From the NCBI GenBank assembly GCA_910589315.1, contig CAJUTB010000013.1:1-62624 (forward strand): a DNA stretch of 62,624 bases, given 5' to 3'. Position numbers and translations under genes: made by a program. Every line of letters begins with the position of its first letter. Within the stretch, counting starts at the first letter, position 1. Positions 49,627 to 59,027 of the stretch are shown here, piece by piece. The notes beneath the pieces are model-generated. The model searched no databases. It had not been told where the DNA came from and saw nothing but the letters and a program-made list of their open reading frames with translations. This DNA is from an uncultured Oscillibacter sp. (GTDB lineage Bacteria; Bacillota; Clostridia; Oscillospirales; Oscillospiraceae).

Positions 49627-50033
49627 TGAAACTTTTTCAATTAAGCACGGATCAAGCACTGGATACAATGTGCGAGCTGGCACCCTACATCGGAAATATT
49701 GCGAACGATGAAACGGTAGTGGGGACCATTGGCAAGGTGATGGAAGATGTGGAGGAATTGAACAGGTACGGGCAGTTCATGCTTCTTGCGGGACGTATTG
49801 GCGAATTCACCCCTTTGCTGTTGAAAACGCATCGGGCAGACGTATACGGCATCCTGTCTGTCATGAACGAGCGAACGGTTGCAGAAATTGCCGCACAAAA
49901 GCTCATAGATACCATCCGGCAGGTTCGGGAATTGTTTCAGGATGAGGATTTTCTGACTTTTTTCAGATCGTCCGTGCGGCAGGGACAGAAAGAACCTTAT
50001 GCGCCCTCTGTGGAATCCCACACCTCCGCGTAA
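49626..50033 (+). CDS. Tail assembly chaperone, short form
   Basis: A 135-residue helical protein, MKLFQLSTDQALDTMCELAP, corresponding to gpG of lambda. ATG 49626 overlaps the tube-gene stop. Near its end the heptamer T-TTT-TTC (49958-49964) permits a -1 frameshift into the frame that stays open to 50305. Confidence 0.85.
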   Translation: MKLFQLSTDQALDTMCELAPYIGNIANDETVVGTIGKVMEDVEELNRYGQFMLLAGRIGEFTPLLLKTHRADVYGILSVMNERTVAEIAAQKLIDTIRQVRELFQDEDFLTFFRSSVRQGQKEPYAPSVESHTSA

Positions 50034-50305
50034 AGGCGATACTCGCTGTTCTTCCGGCAATCGTAAAGAGGGGCATCGACCGATGGACATTTGAGATTTA
50101 TGTTACCGATACACTGCAAGTCATTGCGGAAAACACATCGGTTTCCGCCGCATATCACAGCGGAGGGAAAGTGGGGAAATCCATAGCGCGCCGGTGGGTA
50201 GACATGGGCAAGCCCGCTCCGCCAGAAGAATGCCGCACAGCAGAAGAAATCATTGCAGAAATGAGAGAGAAGTTAAAGGAGGTGAGCGGCGATAAACCTA
50301 TTTGA
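49946..50305 (+). CDS. Tail assembly chaperone, frameshifted C-terminal part (gpGT-like)
   Basis: The -1 frame is open from 49946 to the stop at 50303-50305 but has no good start, as expected for a part produced only by frameshifting. From the slip site it adds about 113 residues, including KRGIDRWTFEIYVTDTLQVI and EECRTAEEIIAEMREKLKEV. The last codons overlap the ribosome binding site of the tape measure gene. Tube-to-tape-measure ratio is controlled by such shifts in lambda-type phages. Confidence 0.85.
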   Translation, partial: GFSDFFQIVRAAGTERTLCALCGIPHLRVKAILAVLPAIVKRGIDRWTFEIYVTDTLQVIAENTSVSAAYHSGGKVGKSIARRWVDMGKPAPPEECRTAEEIIAEMREKLKEVSGDKPI

Positions 50306-53300
50306 CTTGGTTGCGACAATCCGTGTAAATCTCGATGACTTCGACCGTGGGCTAGAGGATGCCAGACGCCGATTTAACAGTTTCAGTTCCAGCCTGAACG
50401 GAATCGGTTCCGGGCTGAAAGATATCGCCGCCCCTGCCGTCAAGGGCTTCCAGGCGGTGGAGGGCGTCGGGAATAAAGCCGCTGACATTGTGAAAAAGGG
50501 CCTTGGCGGGTTTACAGTCGCTTCCACTGCGGTAGCCGGATTCGGTGCGGCGGCGGTGAAGTCTGGGATGCAGTTCGACGCCTCCATGTCGGAAGTTTCC
50601 GCTATTTCCGGGGCGGCCGGGCAAGAATTCCAAGATTTGCGGGACAAGGCGCTGGAAATGGGAGCGAAAACGCAGTTTAGCGCGTCAGATGCTGCGAAAG
50701 CCATGACCTATATGGGTATGGCCGGATGGAAGGCTGGCGATATGATCAGCGGCATTGAGGGAATCATGAATCTTGCCGCCGCCTCCGGGGAAGATTTGGC
50801 ACTTACCTCCGATATCGTTACCGATGCCTTGACCGCATTTGGGAAAAGCGCGGGAGATTCCGGGCATCTTGCGGACATCATGGCGGCGGCATCCAGCAAT
50901 GCAAACACGAATGTTGCTATGCTGGGCGAATCTTTCAAATACGTAGCCCCTGTTGCAGGAGCTTTGGGATACTCAATGGAAGATACGTCTTTAGCCCTAG
51001 GGCTCATGGCCAACAGCGGCATTAAGGCTAGTTCTGCTGGCACATCACTGCGTGCTGCTTTAACAAACATGGCTTCGCCTACCAAGCAAATGGCGAAGGT
51101 TATGGACCAATACGGCATTTCTTTGACCAATTCTAACGGAGAAATGTATTCCCTCGGTGAAGTGATGATACAACTCCGCGAAAAAATGGGCGGTCTGGAT
51201 GAGGCTACACAGGCATCGGCTGCCTCTACACTTTTCGGCAAAGAAGCTATGTCCGGTATGCTGGCAATCATCAACGCAGCCCCCGAAGATTTTGAAAAAT
51301 TGACCGGAGCTATTTACGAATGCGATGATGCAGCCGCGAAAATGGCCGCAACCATGATTGACAATCTCCAAGGTGACCTGACTCTGCTGGGAAGTGCTTT
51401 TGAATCACTGCAAATCGCCATTTCAGATGCGCTCACGCCTACCCTGCGGGAGTTCGCGCAGTTCGGGCAAAAGGCAATGACTGGGCTTCTTGAGGGCTTC
51501 CAGAGTGGTGGCGTGTCCGGTTTCATGTCCGCCCTATCTGGCATTGTGACTGACGGCGTGACCCTGCTGGCGCAGAAAGCGCCGGAGTTTGCGAGTGTGA
51601 GCTTGCAGTTTGTGGCGGCGTTGGCAGATGGGATTTTGGGCGCACGGTTTGAGATTTTTGAAGCCGGAAATAACATTTTAATCACATTGACGAACGGCAT
51701 TTCTGAATGGCTGTCAAGCCATACAACTGAAATGCAAGAATTCGGCGTTGAAATTATCCGTTTGATTTTCCAGGGGTTCCTCTCTGCGGGCGAAATTATC
51801 TCAGAAAACATAGGACAGTTCATTCCGTTAATCGCAAACGCTTTCCTTATTTATCACGAGGCGTTGTTCACCGTTGGGACGGACATATTGGGATCAATCG
51901 GAAAAGGTCTGATAGAAAACAAAGAAGAAATTCAGCATCTCGCTTCTAGCACGATTGAAAGCATGGTTACCGCTCTCAGCGAAAACGCCCCCGCCATCAT
52001 CGAGGGAGGCATTGCCTTGATCGAAGCCCTGGCCGGCGCACTTATGGAGAATATGCCGCTGATCCTGTCAACTGGCGCGGAGATCGTTGGAAAGCTGGTC
52101 GAGGGGATTACGGGTTCCCTGCCGGCCTTCGCTGTGGCGATTCTGCCAATTTTGACGCACATCGGGAAAATTATCGACACCGTCGGCAAGATAAAAGACG
52201 CCGTAAAGATGGTAGTTGATTTTGTAGCAGGCAGCAACGGAATTACTAAGATTATCGGGATTGGGAAAACCCTTATGAGCGGCATCCAGGCTCTTTTTGG
52301 GCTGATCATGGCACACCCTGTCGTCGCCGTCGTAACGGCCATTATCGCGGCTATCGTTCTGCTGTGGACGCAGTGCGAGGAATTTCGTGATTTCGTTGGC
52401 CGCATGGTGGAAGCCATTATTGGATTTTTCTCTGGGCTATATGAAGGAATATCTTCCGCTTTGGCTGGGATTGCAGAATTTATTGGAGGTGTGTTCTTGA
52501 CCGCGTGGGAGCTGGTGCAGGGGACGTGGTCAAGTGCTGTTGAATTCTTTACAGGCATTGTACAAGGCATTCAGACCGTCTTTTTGGTTATTACAAAATT
52601 TTTTGGCGGGCTGTTTGCGGCGGCCTGGGCCGCGGTACAAATGGCGTGGGAAAGTTCAGTTGAGTTTTTCGCCGGCGTAGTCGAAGGAATCAAAGGCGTT
52701 TTCGCTCCTGTTGCAGAAATACTAGGCGGATTCTTTCAAGCTGCGTGGGAGGCGGTACAAAATACGTGGTCGACGGCGAAAGAGTATTTTTCTGCGATTG
52801 CAGAAGCGATTCGAACCGCTTTTGAGGCAGCTACCGAATTCCTGACAGCTGCATTCAAAACGGCTTTGGAAGCAATTAGATCGGCCTGGGCCAGCACGAA
52901 AGAATTTTTCTTCGGAATTTTCAACGCAATTAAAGACGCGGCTACATCTGCTGGTAAAAGTGTAGGAAATGCTCTGAAAGAGGCGTGGGCGGCAGTCCGT
53001 AACGCTTGGAATGGAGCCATCTCCTTTTTCCGCGAAATCCTGGAAAGCATTGTAAGCGTATTCAGCGGGATCGGCAGCCGATTCGCATCCATTGGGCGGA
53101 ACATCGTTGACGGAATCAGGGACGGCATTGCAAATGCGTGGACTTCTTTTATCGGCTGGTTAGGCCGAAAAGTCAACGGCATTGTGGATGCTGTAAAAAA
53201 TATGCTTGGCATTCATTCTCCCTCACGGGTATTTGCTGGAATCGGTGAAAACATGGCCTTGGGCCTTGCAGAGGGATGGGATGATCAATACAGCAGCATC

Positions 53301-53519
53301 AAACGGCAGATTGAGAACGGCATGAATTTTTCGCCGGTATCCGTTGGAGTGAAAACTTCTGGAATTTCGGTTAGTCCTGAAAACAGAATGCCGCAGATGT
53401 CCGCCGCTGGCGGTAATACATTCAATTTCACCTTTCAGTCACCGAAAGCTCTGGACCCTGTTTCTGCCGCCAGGGAGGCAAAAAAAGCGGCGCAACAGAT
53501 CACGCTTGGATATGTGTAG
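50292..53519 (+). CDS. Tape measure protein
   Basis: Determines tail length and takes part in DNA ejection. At least 1070 residues from TTG 50307, but the frame starts more naturally at ATA 50292 (INLFDLVATIRVN), nine bases after AAAGGAGG; TTG 50307 lies too far from it. PhageMin_Tail-type domain at about 90-300 (SAISGAAGQEFQDL, AAASSNANTNVAMLGESFKYV), a membrane segment near 665-685 (VVAVVTAIIAAIVLLW), about five degenerate 38-residue repeats (AAWEAVQNTW-like, about 740-900), and an end with MLGIHSPSRVFAGIGENMALGLAEGW, typical of this family. Confidence 0.92.
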   Translation: MNLFDLVATIRVNLDDFDRGLEDARRRFNSFSSSLNGIGSGLKDIAAPAVKGFQAVEGVGNKAADIVKKGLGGFTVASTAVAGFGAAAVKSGMQFDASMSEVSAISGAAGQEFQDLRDKALEMGAKTQFSASDAAKAMTYMGMAGWKAGDMISGIEGIMNLAAASGEDLALTSDIVTDALTAFGKSAGDSGHLADIMAAASSNANTNVAMLGESFKYVAPVAGALGYSMEDTSLALGLMANSGIKASSAGTSLRAALTNMASPTKQMAKVMDQYGISLTNSNGEMYSLGEVMIQLREKMGGLDEATQASAASTLFGKEAMSGMLAIINAAPEDFEKLTGAIYECDDAAAKMAATMIDNLQGDLTLLGSAFESLQIAISDALTPTLREFAQFGQKAMTGLLEGFQSGGVSGFMSALSGIVTDGVTLLAQKAPEFASVSLQFVAALADGILGARFEIFEAGNNILITLTNGISEWLSSHTTEMQEFGVEIIRLIFQGFLSAGEIISENIGQFIPLIANAFLIYHEALFTVGTDILGSIGKGLIENKEEIQHLASSTIESMVTALSENAPAIIEGGIALIEALAGALMENMPLILSTGAEIVGKLVEGITGSLPAFAVAILPILTHIGKIIDTVGKIKDAVKMVVDFVAGSNGITKIIGIGKTLMSGIQALFGLIMAHPVVAVVTAIIAAIVLLWTQCEEFRDFVGRMVEAIIGFFSGLYEGISSALAGIAEFIGGVFLTAWELVQGTWSSAVEFFTGIVQGIQTVFLVITKFFGGLFAAAWAAVQMAWESSVEFFAGVVEGIKGVFAPVAEILGGFFQAAWEAVQNTWSTAKEYFSAIAEAIRTAFEAATEFLTAAFKTALEAIRSAWASTKEFFFGIFNAIKDAATSAGKSVGNALKEAWAAVRNAWNGAISFFREILESIVSVFSGIGSRFASIGRNIVDGIRDGIANAWTSFIGWLGRKVNGIVDAVKNMLGIHSPSRVFAGIGENMALGLAEGWDDQYSSIKRQIENGMNFSPVSVGVKTSGISVSPENRMPQMSAAGGNTFNFTFQSPKALDPVSAAREAKKAAQQITLGYV

Positions 53520-53527
53520 GAGCTACT

Positions 53528-54418
53528 ATGATCGAGGAAATTAAAATTACATCCCTGACCGGGCGCGGAGACTTGATCCTGAAAACGCAAGATTTCCAGG
53601 GATATTGGCTTGGCCCGGTGGATTGGGGACAAGTGCAAGGGCAACATCAAGGCTATCATTATTATAACCAGGTTGGTGAAAGTATTGTGTCTACCACGGT
53701 GGGGCCCCGCCCGCTGTCAATCACCGGCTGGGTGGTGGATGGCTCCGGCGAAACGCTCCAAAGACGCTGCGATTTTCTCAATGCCTTTATTTCCCCAGTC
53801 GAGGACTACATTCTGGAATATAAGGGGAAGAAAATTCAGTTCCGGCCTGACATCTCCATAGCATACAGCCCGGAATACATCAAAAATAACAAAAAGGTTC
53901 GCCGGTTTCTCATTCAGGCTACTTGCCCATTTCCGCTGTTCAGCGACATGGAAGATACACAGGTAACCTTTGACTTTTCCAGAAAAATGTTTCGATTCCC
54001 TACGGGATTCGGACGAAAATCGCCCATTGTTTTTGCAGTAACGTCGAAAACATACAGCGTAGAGATTGAAAACAAGGGCGGGTTTTCTACCGGCCTGATT
54101 GCCAAGATTCGTTTTTCTGGCGAAGTACAGAACCCGCGCCTTGTGAATCTGACTACTGAAAAATTCGTTGGCGTCAACCGAACATTTTCCCGCTACGAAC
54201 AGCTGGAAATTTCAACCGCGCCGGGGAATAAGCATATGACGCTCTATACAACGGATGGCGAGCGTGAAAATCTTATAAAGCACCGGGATTTCCGAAACAG
54301 CTGGATTCAGCTTCAGCCCGGTGCCAACCGATTGGCGTTGGACTGTGATGATCTGGACCAACGGCCAAACATGGATGTGATCGTATACTTTACGCCGCTC
54401 TATTTGGAGGTGCAGTGA
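53528..54418 (+). CDS. Distal tail protein (Dit-like)
   Basis: A 296-residue protein with N-terminal belt domain (about 1-130: SLTGRGDLILKTQDFQGYWL, SVEDYILEYKGKKIQF-like) and a C-terminal galectin-like part ending VIVYFTPLYLEVQ. It forms the hexameric hub at the end of the tail tube. The stop overlaps the start of the tail-tip gene. Confidence 0.88.
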   Translation: MIEEIKITSLTGRGDLILKTQDFQGYWLGPVDWGQVQGQHQGYHYYNQVGESIVSTTVGPRPLSITGWVVDGSGETLQRRCDFLNAFISPVEDYILEYKGKKIQFRPDISIAYSPEYIKNNKKVRRFLIQATCPFPLFSDMEDTQVTFDFSRKMFRFPTGFGRKSPIVFAVTSKTYSVEIENKGGFSTGLIAKIRFSGEVQNPRLVNLTTEKFVGVNRTFSRYEQLEISTAPGNKHMTLYTTDGERENLIKHRDFRNSWIQLQPGANRLALDCDDLDQRPNMDVIVYFTPLYLEVQ

Positions 54419-56274
54419 TGGATTTGAAAATGGAGGTGTACAGCCCGAACCTTTCCCTTTTGGGGGTTCTGGAAACCTGTCAGTCAATCCTTTTTGAAGA
54501 CAAAGCGTTTTCCGCCGGGTCCTTTACCGTGGACGCGTTGATCACAGAGGAATCTATCACGCTGCTGTCTCCGGAAAATATTCTTTGGATCGAGGGCGGA
54601 ACTGCGGGAATTATTGAGTACATTCAGCAGCGTGCAGATGAGAGCGGCCCATACATCACTGCGAAAGGGCGGCTTCTGTCCGGCATTCTTGACCGGAGAA
54701 TTCTATGGGGTCGTTATGACCTCTGGGGAACACCGGCGGAAATTATACGGAATCTTGTGAACGACTGTGCGATTACACCCACACGAGGGGATGTGGAAGC
54801 GCGGAAAATTCCGGGGCTTGTCTTGGAGGATACGGTTCAGGCGGCTGGAAAAAAAATACGTGTGCAGAAGACCGGCGGGACGCTTTTGGACGCGCTGGAG
54901 GAGCTGGGGGAAACCTATCAAACGGCGTTTGGTGTGCGGTTCGATCCGGAAATTCCCCGGATGGTGTTCTGGACACGGCCCGGAATAGACCGGTCTGCAA
55001 ACCAGACGGCAGGAGCCCCCGTATTTTACAGTACGGAACTGGACGACGTGCTATCGTCAGAATATGCTTACAATTCCGGCGAATACCGAAACGTAACCTT
55101 AGTGTCCGGAGAGGGCGAAGGAAATGACCGCGTAATGATTACGGTAGAAGCGGAAGGGCCCCCCGAACCGCAGCCCCCGAACCCCCCTGAACCCGTTCCA
55201 TGTCGAATTATACTTTCCATAGACCCGGAAGGCGGAGGAACAGCCAACGGCGGCGGAACCTTTGAAAGCGGTGCAAGCGTTACGGTGACTGCGGTCCCTG
55301 CAAATGGTTACAGCTTTTCCGGCTGGCGGGAAAACGGGGAGATTGTCAGCGTCAACGCTTTCTACACTTTTATGGTGATAGGGGACCGAGCCTTGACGGC
55401 AGTCTTTGCAGCGGTCCTTCCCAGTTACACCGTAACGGCCTCTATCGACCCTGCCGGGAGCGGCACGGTATCTGGAACCGGAACCTATCAGGAAGGGGAC
55501 CGCGTTACGCTGACTGCGACGCCAAACGACGGCTACCAATTCTCCCAGTGGCAAGAGAACGGAGAAACGGTCAGCGAAACGGCGGAATATACAATTACAA
55601 TCAACGAAAATCGAGAACTTTCGGTACTGTTTGAGGCGGTACAACCCTCTAGGCTTCCTGATGAGTATACGGAAGTCCAATACATTCAATCACCCGGCAG
55701 CGTTTTTCTAAATACAGTAGTTATGGGCGCAGCGATGAAAATGGTAATGGATGTAGAGCCGACGGAAGTCCCATCAAGCGGAATTTATCATTATTTTGTA
55801 TTTGCATATTCCAGACATTCGGTCAACAATGGCAGATATCAACACAGGCAGCTTGCAGTAAACTACGCGCCAACTTTTATTGGCGGAGTCATGGGCTCTG
55901 GTTCCGGCACATCCACAACGCCCAGTTGGAATTTCTCGAAAATTACGGAAAATGTAACCCCAAGACGTATGTTGATAACGATTGATTACCCAAACACAAA
56001 AATTATGGTGGATGACACCACTTTCAAGGGCCTTGCTACCGCCGCATCCTATATACCAAACGCAGCGGTTCGTGTGTTAGGCAGCGCGGCAGCTGAAACT
56101 TCCTCGGTTAAAGCCAAATTGTATTCTCTCAAATTCTATAACGGCGATGAATTGATTCGGGATTTTGTTCCCTGTATCAACCCGGAAGGCATTACGGGCG
56201 TCTACGATATTATTGGAGGCCTGTTTCTCTCAAGCGCAACCTCTACGCCGCTTATTGCAGGCCCCGCCGTATAA
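54418..56274 (+). CDS. Tail-tip protein N-terminal half with inserted adhesin-like module
   Basis: Residues 1 to about 245 follow the Gp37-like siphovirus tail protein family (LKMEVYSPNLSLLGVLETCQSI, GLLDRRILW-type block, GEGEGNDRVMITVE). Then a Pro-rich hinge (PPEPQPPNPPEPVPC) leads into two bacterial repeat domains (about 262-335 and 340-410; each ends near SVLFEAV or TAVFAAV) and a LPDEYTEVQYIQS domain of concanavalin-like type (about 415-618). The family's C-terminal half is absent here but present in the next gene. ATG 54418 follows GGAGGTGCAGTG. Confidence 0.85.
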   Translation: MDLKMEVYSPNLSLLGVLETCQSILFEDKAFSAGSFTVDALITEESITLLSPENILWIEGGTAGIIEYIQQRADESGPYITAKGRLLSGILDRRILWGRYDLWGTPAEIIRNLVNDCAITPTRGDVEARKIPGLVLEDTVQAAGKKIRVQKTGGTLLDALEELGETYQTAFGVRFDPEIPRMVFWTRPGIDRSANQTAGAPVFYSTELDDVLSSEYAYNSGEYRNVTLVSGEGEGNDRVMITVEAEGPPEPQPPNPPEPVPCRIILSIDPEGGGTANGGGTFESGASVTVTAVPANGYSFSGWRENGEIVSVNAFYTFMVIGDRALTAVFAAVLPSYTVTASIDPAGSGTVSGTGTYQEGDRVTLTATPNDGYQFSQWQENGETVSETAEYTITINENRELSVLFEAVQPSRLPDEYTEVQYIQSPGSVFLNTVVMGAAMKMVMDVEPTEVPSSGIYHYFVFAYSRHSVNNGRYQHRQLAVNYAPTFIGGVMGSGSGTSTTPSWNFSKITENVTPRRMLITIDYPNTKIMVDDTTFKGLATAASYIPNAAVRVLGSAAAETSSVKAKLYSLKFYNGDELIRDFVPCINPEGITGVYDIIGGLFLSSATSTPLIAGPAV

Positions 56275-56288
56275 AGGGAGGAACTGGA

Positions 56289-56675
56289 ATGGCATCTTAT
56301 ACCGGGCTTGCGCGGCGGGAACTGTGGGTCGACGCCCGCGACCTGCAAAGCGATTCCGACCCGGACAATCCCCTGACGGCAGAAGAATACATTGACATTC
56401 TGACTGCCAGAGGGAGAGAAAAACTTGCGGAAAATCAATTAGTACGCTCCTTCTCCGCGATTGTGAGAACTTACAATCCTACCTACGTCTACGATGAAGA
56501 TTTTTTGTTGGGCGACACGATTACGGTGACGGATGAACGTTTGAGCGTCACGCTCAACGCAGTCGTACAGGCGGCAGAGCGTGCCGTAAGCAAGGAGGGC
56601 GAAAGTCTGACGCTTACGCTTGGATTTGGACAACCCACCCTATACGACAGACTGAAACGAAAGGCGGTGAAATAA
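56289..56675 (+). CDS. Tail-tip protein C-terminal half (separate gene)
   Basis: A 128-residue protein whose sequence is the expected C-terminal part of Gp37-like tail proteins: GLARRELWVDARDLQSDSD, TARGREKLAENQLVRSFSAIV, EDFLLGDTITVTDERLSVTL and the closing LTLGFGQPTLYDRL. It has its own ribosome binding site (AAAGGGAGGAACTGG). In related phages these segments follow the first 245 residues of the preceding gene in one protein. The two halves probably reassemble in the particle. Confidence 0.82.
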   Translation: MASYTGLARRELWVDARDLQSDSDPDNPLTAEEYIDILTARGREKLAENQLVRSFSAIVRTYNPTYVYDEDFLLGDTITVTDERLSVTLNAVVQAAERAVSKEGESLTLTLGFGQPTLYDRLKRKAVK

Positions 56676-59009
56676 ATGGCTCTTTATGATGGATTTTTTG
56701 ACGCGGTTCTTGACGAAGAAACCGGGCAATATGATCGGGAATACGACTCCGCCGGTTTTACGGAATACTTTGGTGAAATCATTGGCTCCGGCGTTTGTGT
56801 GTATCAAAATCCGGGCAGTTTCAAGGTGCGGGTAGAAAATGGAGCGGCGGTAATCGCTCCGGGTTATTTATTCATCCAGGGTTATTGGCTGCGGAATGAC
56901 GCGGATTATACGTTGGAACTCCCTGAGAGCGGGATCTATGCCATTCTGGCGCACCTGAACCTGGGACAGAGGACCATCGAAATTCTTTCGCAGGAAAAAG
57001 CGGACCCGGAAGTTTACCCGGATTCCCTTGTCCTGGCATACATCACTATGGGCTACGGCGGCCTTTCCGCCGTGGAAGACACCCGCAGCAATACCAATCT
57101 CTGCGGCATGATTGACGCCATAGGAGGGCTTGTCCAAAAAGTAGACTATGCCATCCACTACATTGATACCGAGATTGATGGCAAACTCGCGGAAGCGGAA
57201 TCCAATATTGCCGCCCAAAGCAAACGGCTGGATGAAAAAATCACAGAAGTCGCTGCGCTGGTGGAGGCCATCGCGCCGCCGCCGGTGGGGACGATCAAGT
57301 TCAGCGTCAGTCAAAATATAGGGGCGGAATGGCTGCCTTGCGATGGAAGTTTTATCAATCAGGAGGATTATCCGGAACTAGTGGAGGCACTTGGGAAGGT
57401 AACGCCAGGTGTGGAGGACTTTAAGGAAGTTTCCGGCGGAACAATAGGTTCTGGATTGACAAATGGGTGTCTGTATGATGGAACGCTTTGGCTGTTTTCC
57501 GCCACGGATAAGAGATTGTACGGATATACAGCCGCTACAAGACAGATAAAAAGCCTCTCCGTAACCGGTACGGAAAAACTGACAGATTCCCCGGCAAATC
57601 CGATTTGCCTTTCCATTACGTCCGGGCATTTGTTCCTGGCGCAGAATCAAACCAGCTCTAATTCCTTTGTGTTGCTGGAATGCTCCAATTTTACCGGCAG
57701 CGGAAGCGCAGCTATGACGGAACTGGATGTAAACCCGGCAATTCTAGCGTTTGGAAATAGCCTAGGGAGCATTCCAGGTGAACATTTCATTCCGGAAGTC
57801 GTCACTATTCAGTACAATTGGGGGACGGCTTCCGCGCCGGATATACAACCCACTTTCATAGTCTGCATGGGGCGGCGGAATTTTACATTGACTGGAAGCT
57901 CATATATTTGGAGAATATTTGCCCTCCTATGGAAACAGAGCGATTTTCCCAGTGCTAAAATGATCGTTGCGTATAGTTCTGATTATCGGGGTTCTTCAAG
58001 CGACAATCTTGCGCCGTATGTTAATACGCTTTTTAGGTATAGCTCCAAAAATGCAAATGAATTGCTAATACTCGACGTTTCGCCTGGCACCAGTACCATT
58101 TCAATGGAATTTGTATCCGTGCCCAACGGCGTATACAATTCTATTTCTGCACAAGGCACAATGTTCGCAGTAATATCCGACCCTATCCGAACGTCGCCTG
58201 TCGCTGGAAATGGCCGCTATATCTATCGCTGTTTTATTTCCGAGAAAAAACTGAACCTTCGGGCGGGGAAATACAATCCAAACGAGCCTTATGCTCCCAA
58301 TGCGCCTGCCATCGCCCCGATGCCGCTCCCAAGCCGCGCAAACGTGTTCCCCGATTCCGTTTGTTACGCCGCGAATCAGGATTTGTGGTTCGTTTTTGTT
58401 GGAACCGGCATAGCGTTCTCCCCGACACCGGAAATCGGTGCGTCGTGGGGCTATCTGGATACACAGGACGTTTTGGGCGTGATCACGCAGTTTGGAAGCC
58501 TGGACTATGACCCGGAACGAAACCTTTTGTACATCTCCGGGCAGGATTCCACCAATAAGGGAAGGCTTGGCGTAATGCAACTGCCGGAACTTTATGATTA
58601 TGCCAATGATGGCGCATGGCTCCCGATGATTGCCAGCGATGGCGTCCCGGCATACATCAAAGCCAAAGGAACCGGTGGAGAAGATATTGACAGTACATTG
58701 CGTGTCACCGTTCTCGAACCTGTATACGTACAGCCAAGTGCCCTTCCCAGTGTAGCGATAATCTTCAACGGCGTGATTCTGGGTGTTGGGACGTCCAATC
58801 AGCCTGTAAGCATGGAAAAGGGAACTTTTACGGCGGGTCTCCGTATTTTATCCTCCTTGACCGGCACGTGGAGAGCATCGCTGTACGTGAATGGGTCTCC
58901 AATGGCAACCATTGGATTAAAAGAGGCTGTCGGAACCGAAAGCACGGTGACACGGGACATTGCCGATTACCTGGAATCCGGCGTCACGCTGCAATGGAAG
59001 TTGGCCTGA
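56676..59009 (+). CDS. Tail fibre/baseplate protein with collar-like domain
   Basis: A 777-residue protein. Residues 1-150 form a baseplate-binding part (MALYDGFFDAVLDEETGQYD, VAPGYLFIQGYWL-type block), about 150-205 a coiled coil, about 207-245 a tail-collar motif (PVGTIKFSVSQNIGAEWLPCDGSFINQEDYPELVEALG). The long C-terminal part (about 250-777) is beta-rich, with propeller-like LYDGTLWLFSATDKRLYGYTA repeats. Likely host recognition. Starts one base after the previous stop codon. Confidence 0.82.
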   Translation: MALYDGFFDAVLDEETGQYDREYDSAGFTEYFGEIIGSGVCVYQNPGSFKVRVENGAAVIAPGYLFIQGYWLRNDADYTLELPESGIYAILAHLNLGQRTIEILSQEKADPEVYPDSLVLAYITMGYGGLSAVEDTRSNTNLCGMIDAIGGLVQKVDYAIHYIDTEIDGKLAEAESNIAAQSKRLDEKITEVAALVEAIAPPPVGTIKFSVSQNIGAEWLPCDGSFINQEDYPELVEALGKVTPGVEDFKEVSGGTIGSGLTNGCLYDGTLWLFSATDKRLYGYTAATRQIKSLSVTGTEKLTDSPANPICLSITSGHLFLAQNQTSSNSFVLLECSNFTGSGSAAMTELDVNPAILAFGNSLGSIPGEHFIPEVVTIQYNWGTASAPDIQPTFIVCMGRRNFTLTGSSYIWRIFALLWKQSDFPSAKMIVAYSSDYRGSSSDNLAPYVNTLFRYSSKNANELLILDVSPGTSTISMEFVSVPNGVYNSISAQGTMFAVISDPIRTSPVAGNGRYIYRCFISEKKLNLRAGKYNPNEPYAPNAPAIAPMPLPSRANVFPDSVCYAANQDLWFVFVGTGIAFSPTPEIGASWGYLDTQDVLGVITQFGSLDYDPERNLLYISGQDSTNKGRLGVMQLPELYDYANDGAWLPMIASDGVPAYIKAKGTGGEDIDSTLRVTVLEPVYVQPSALPSVAIIFNGVILGVGTSNQPVSMEKGTFTAGLRILSSLTGTWRASLYVNGSPMATIGLKEAVGTESTVTRDIADYLESGVTLQWKLA

Positions 59010-59027
59010 CAGCAGGGAGGCGGCAGT

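Noticed and set aside
56676..59009. Diversity-generating retroelement target in the fibre gene
   Set aside because: No reverse transcriptase gene and no template repeat are visible in the window.
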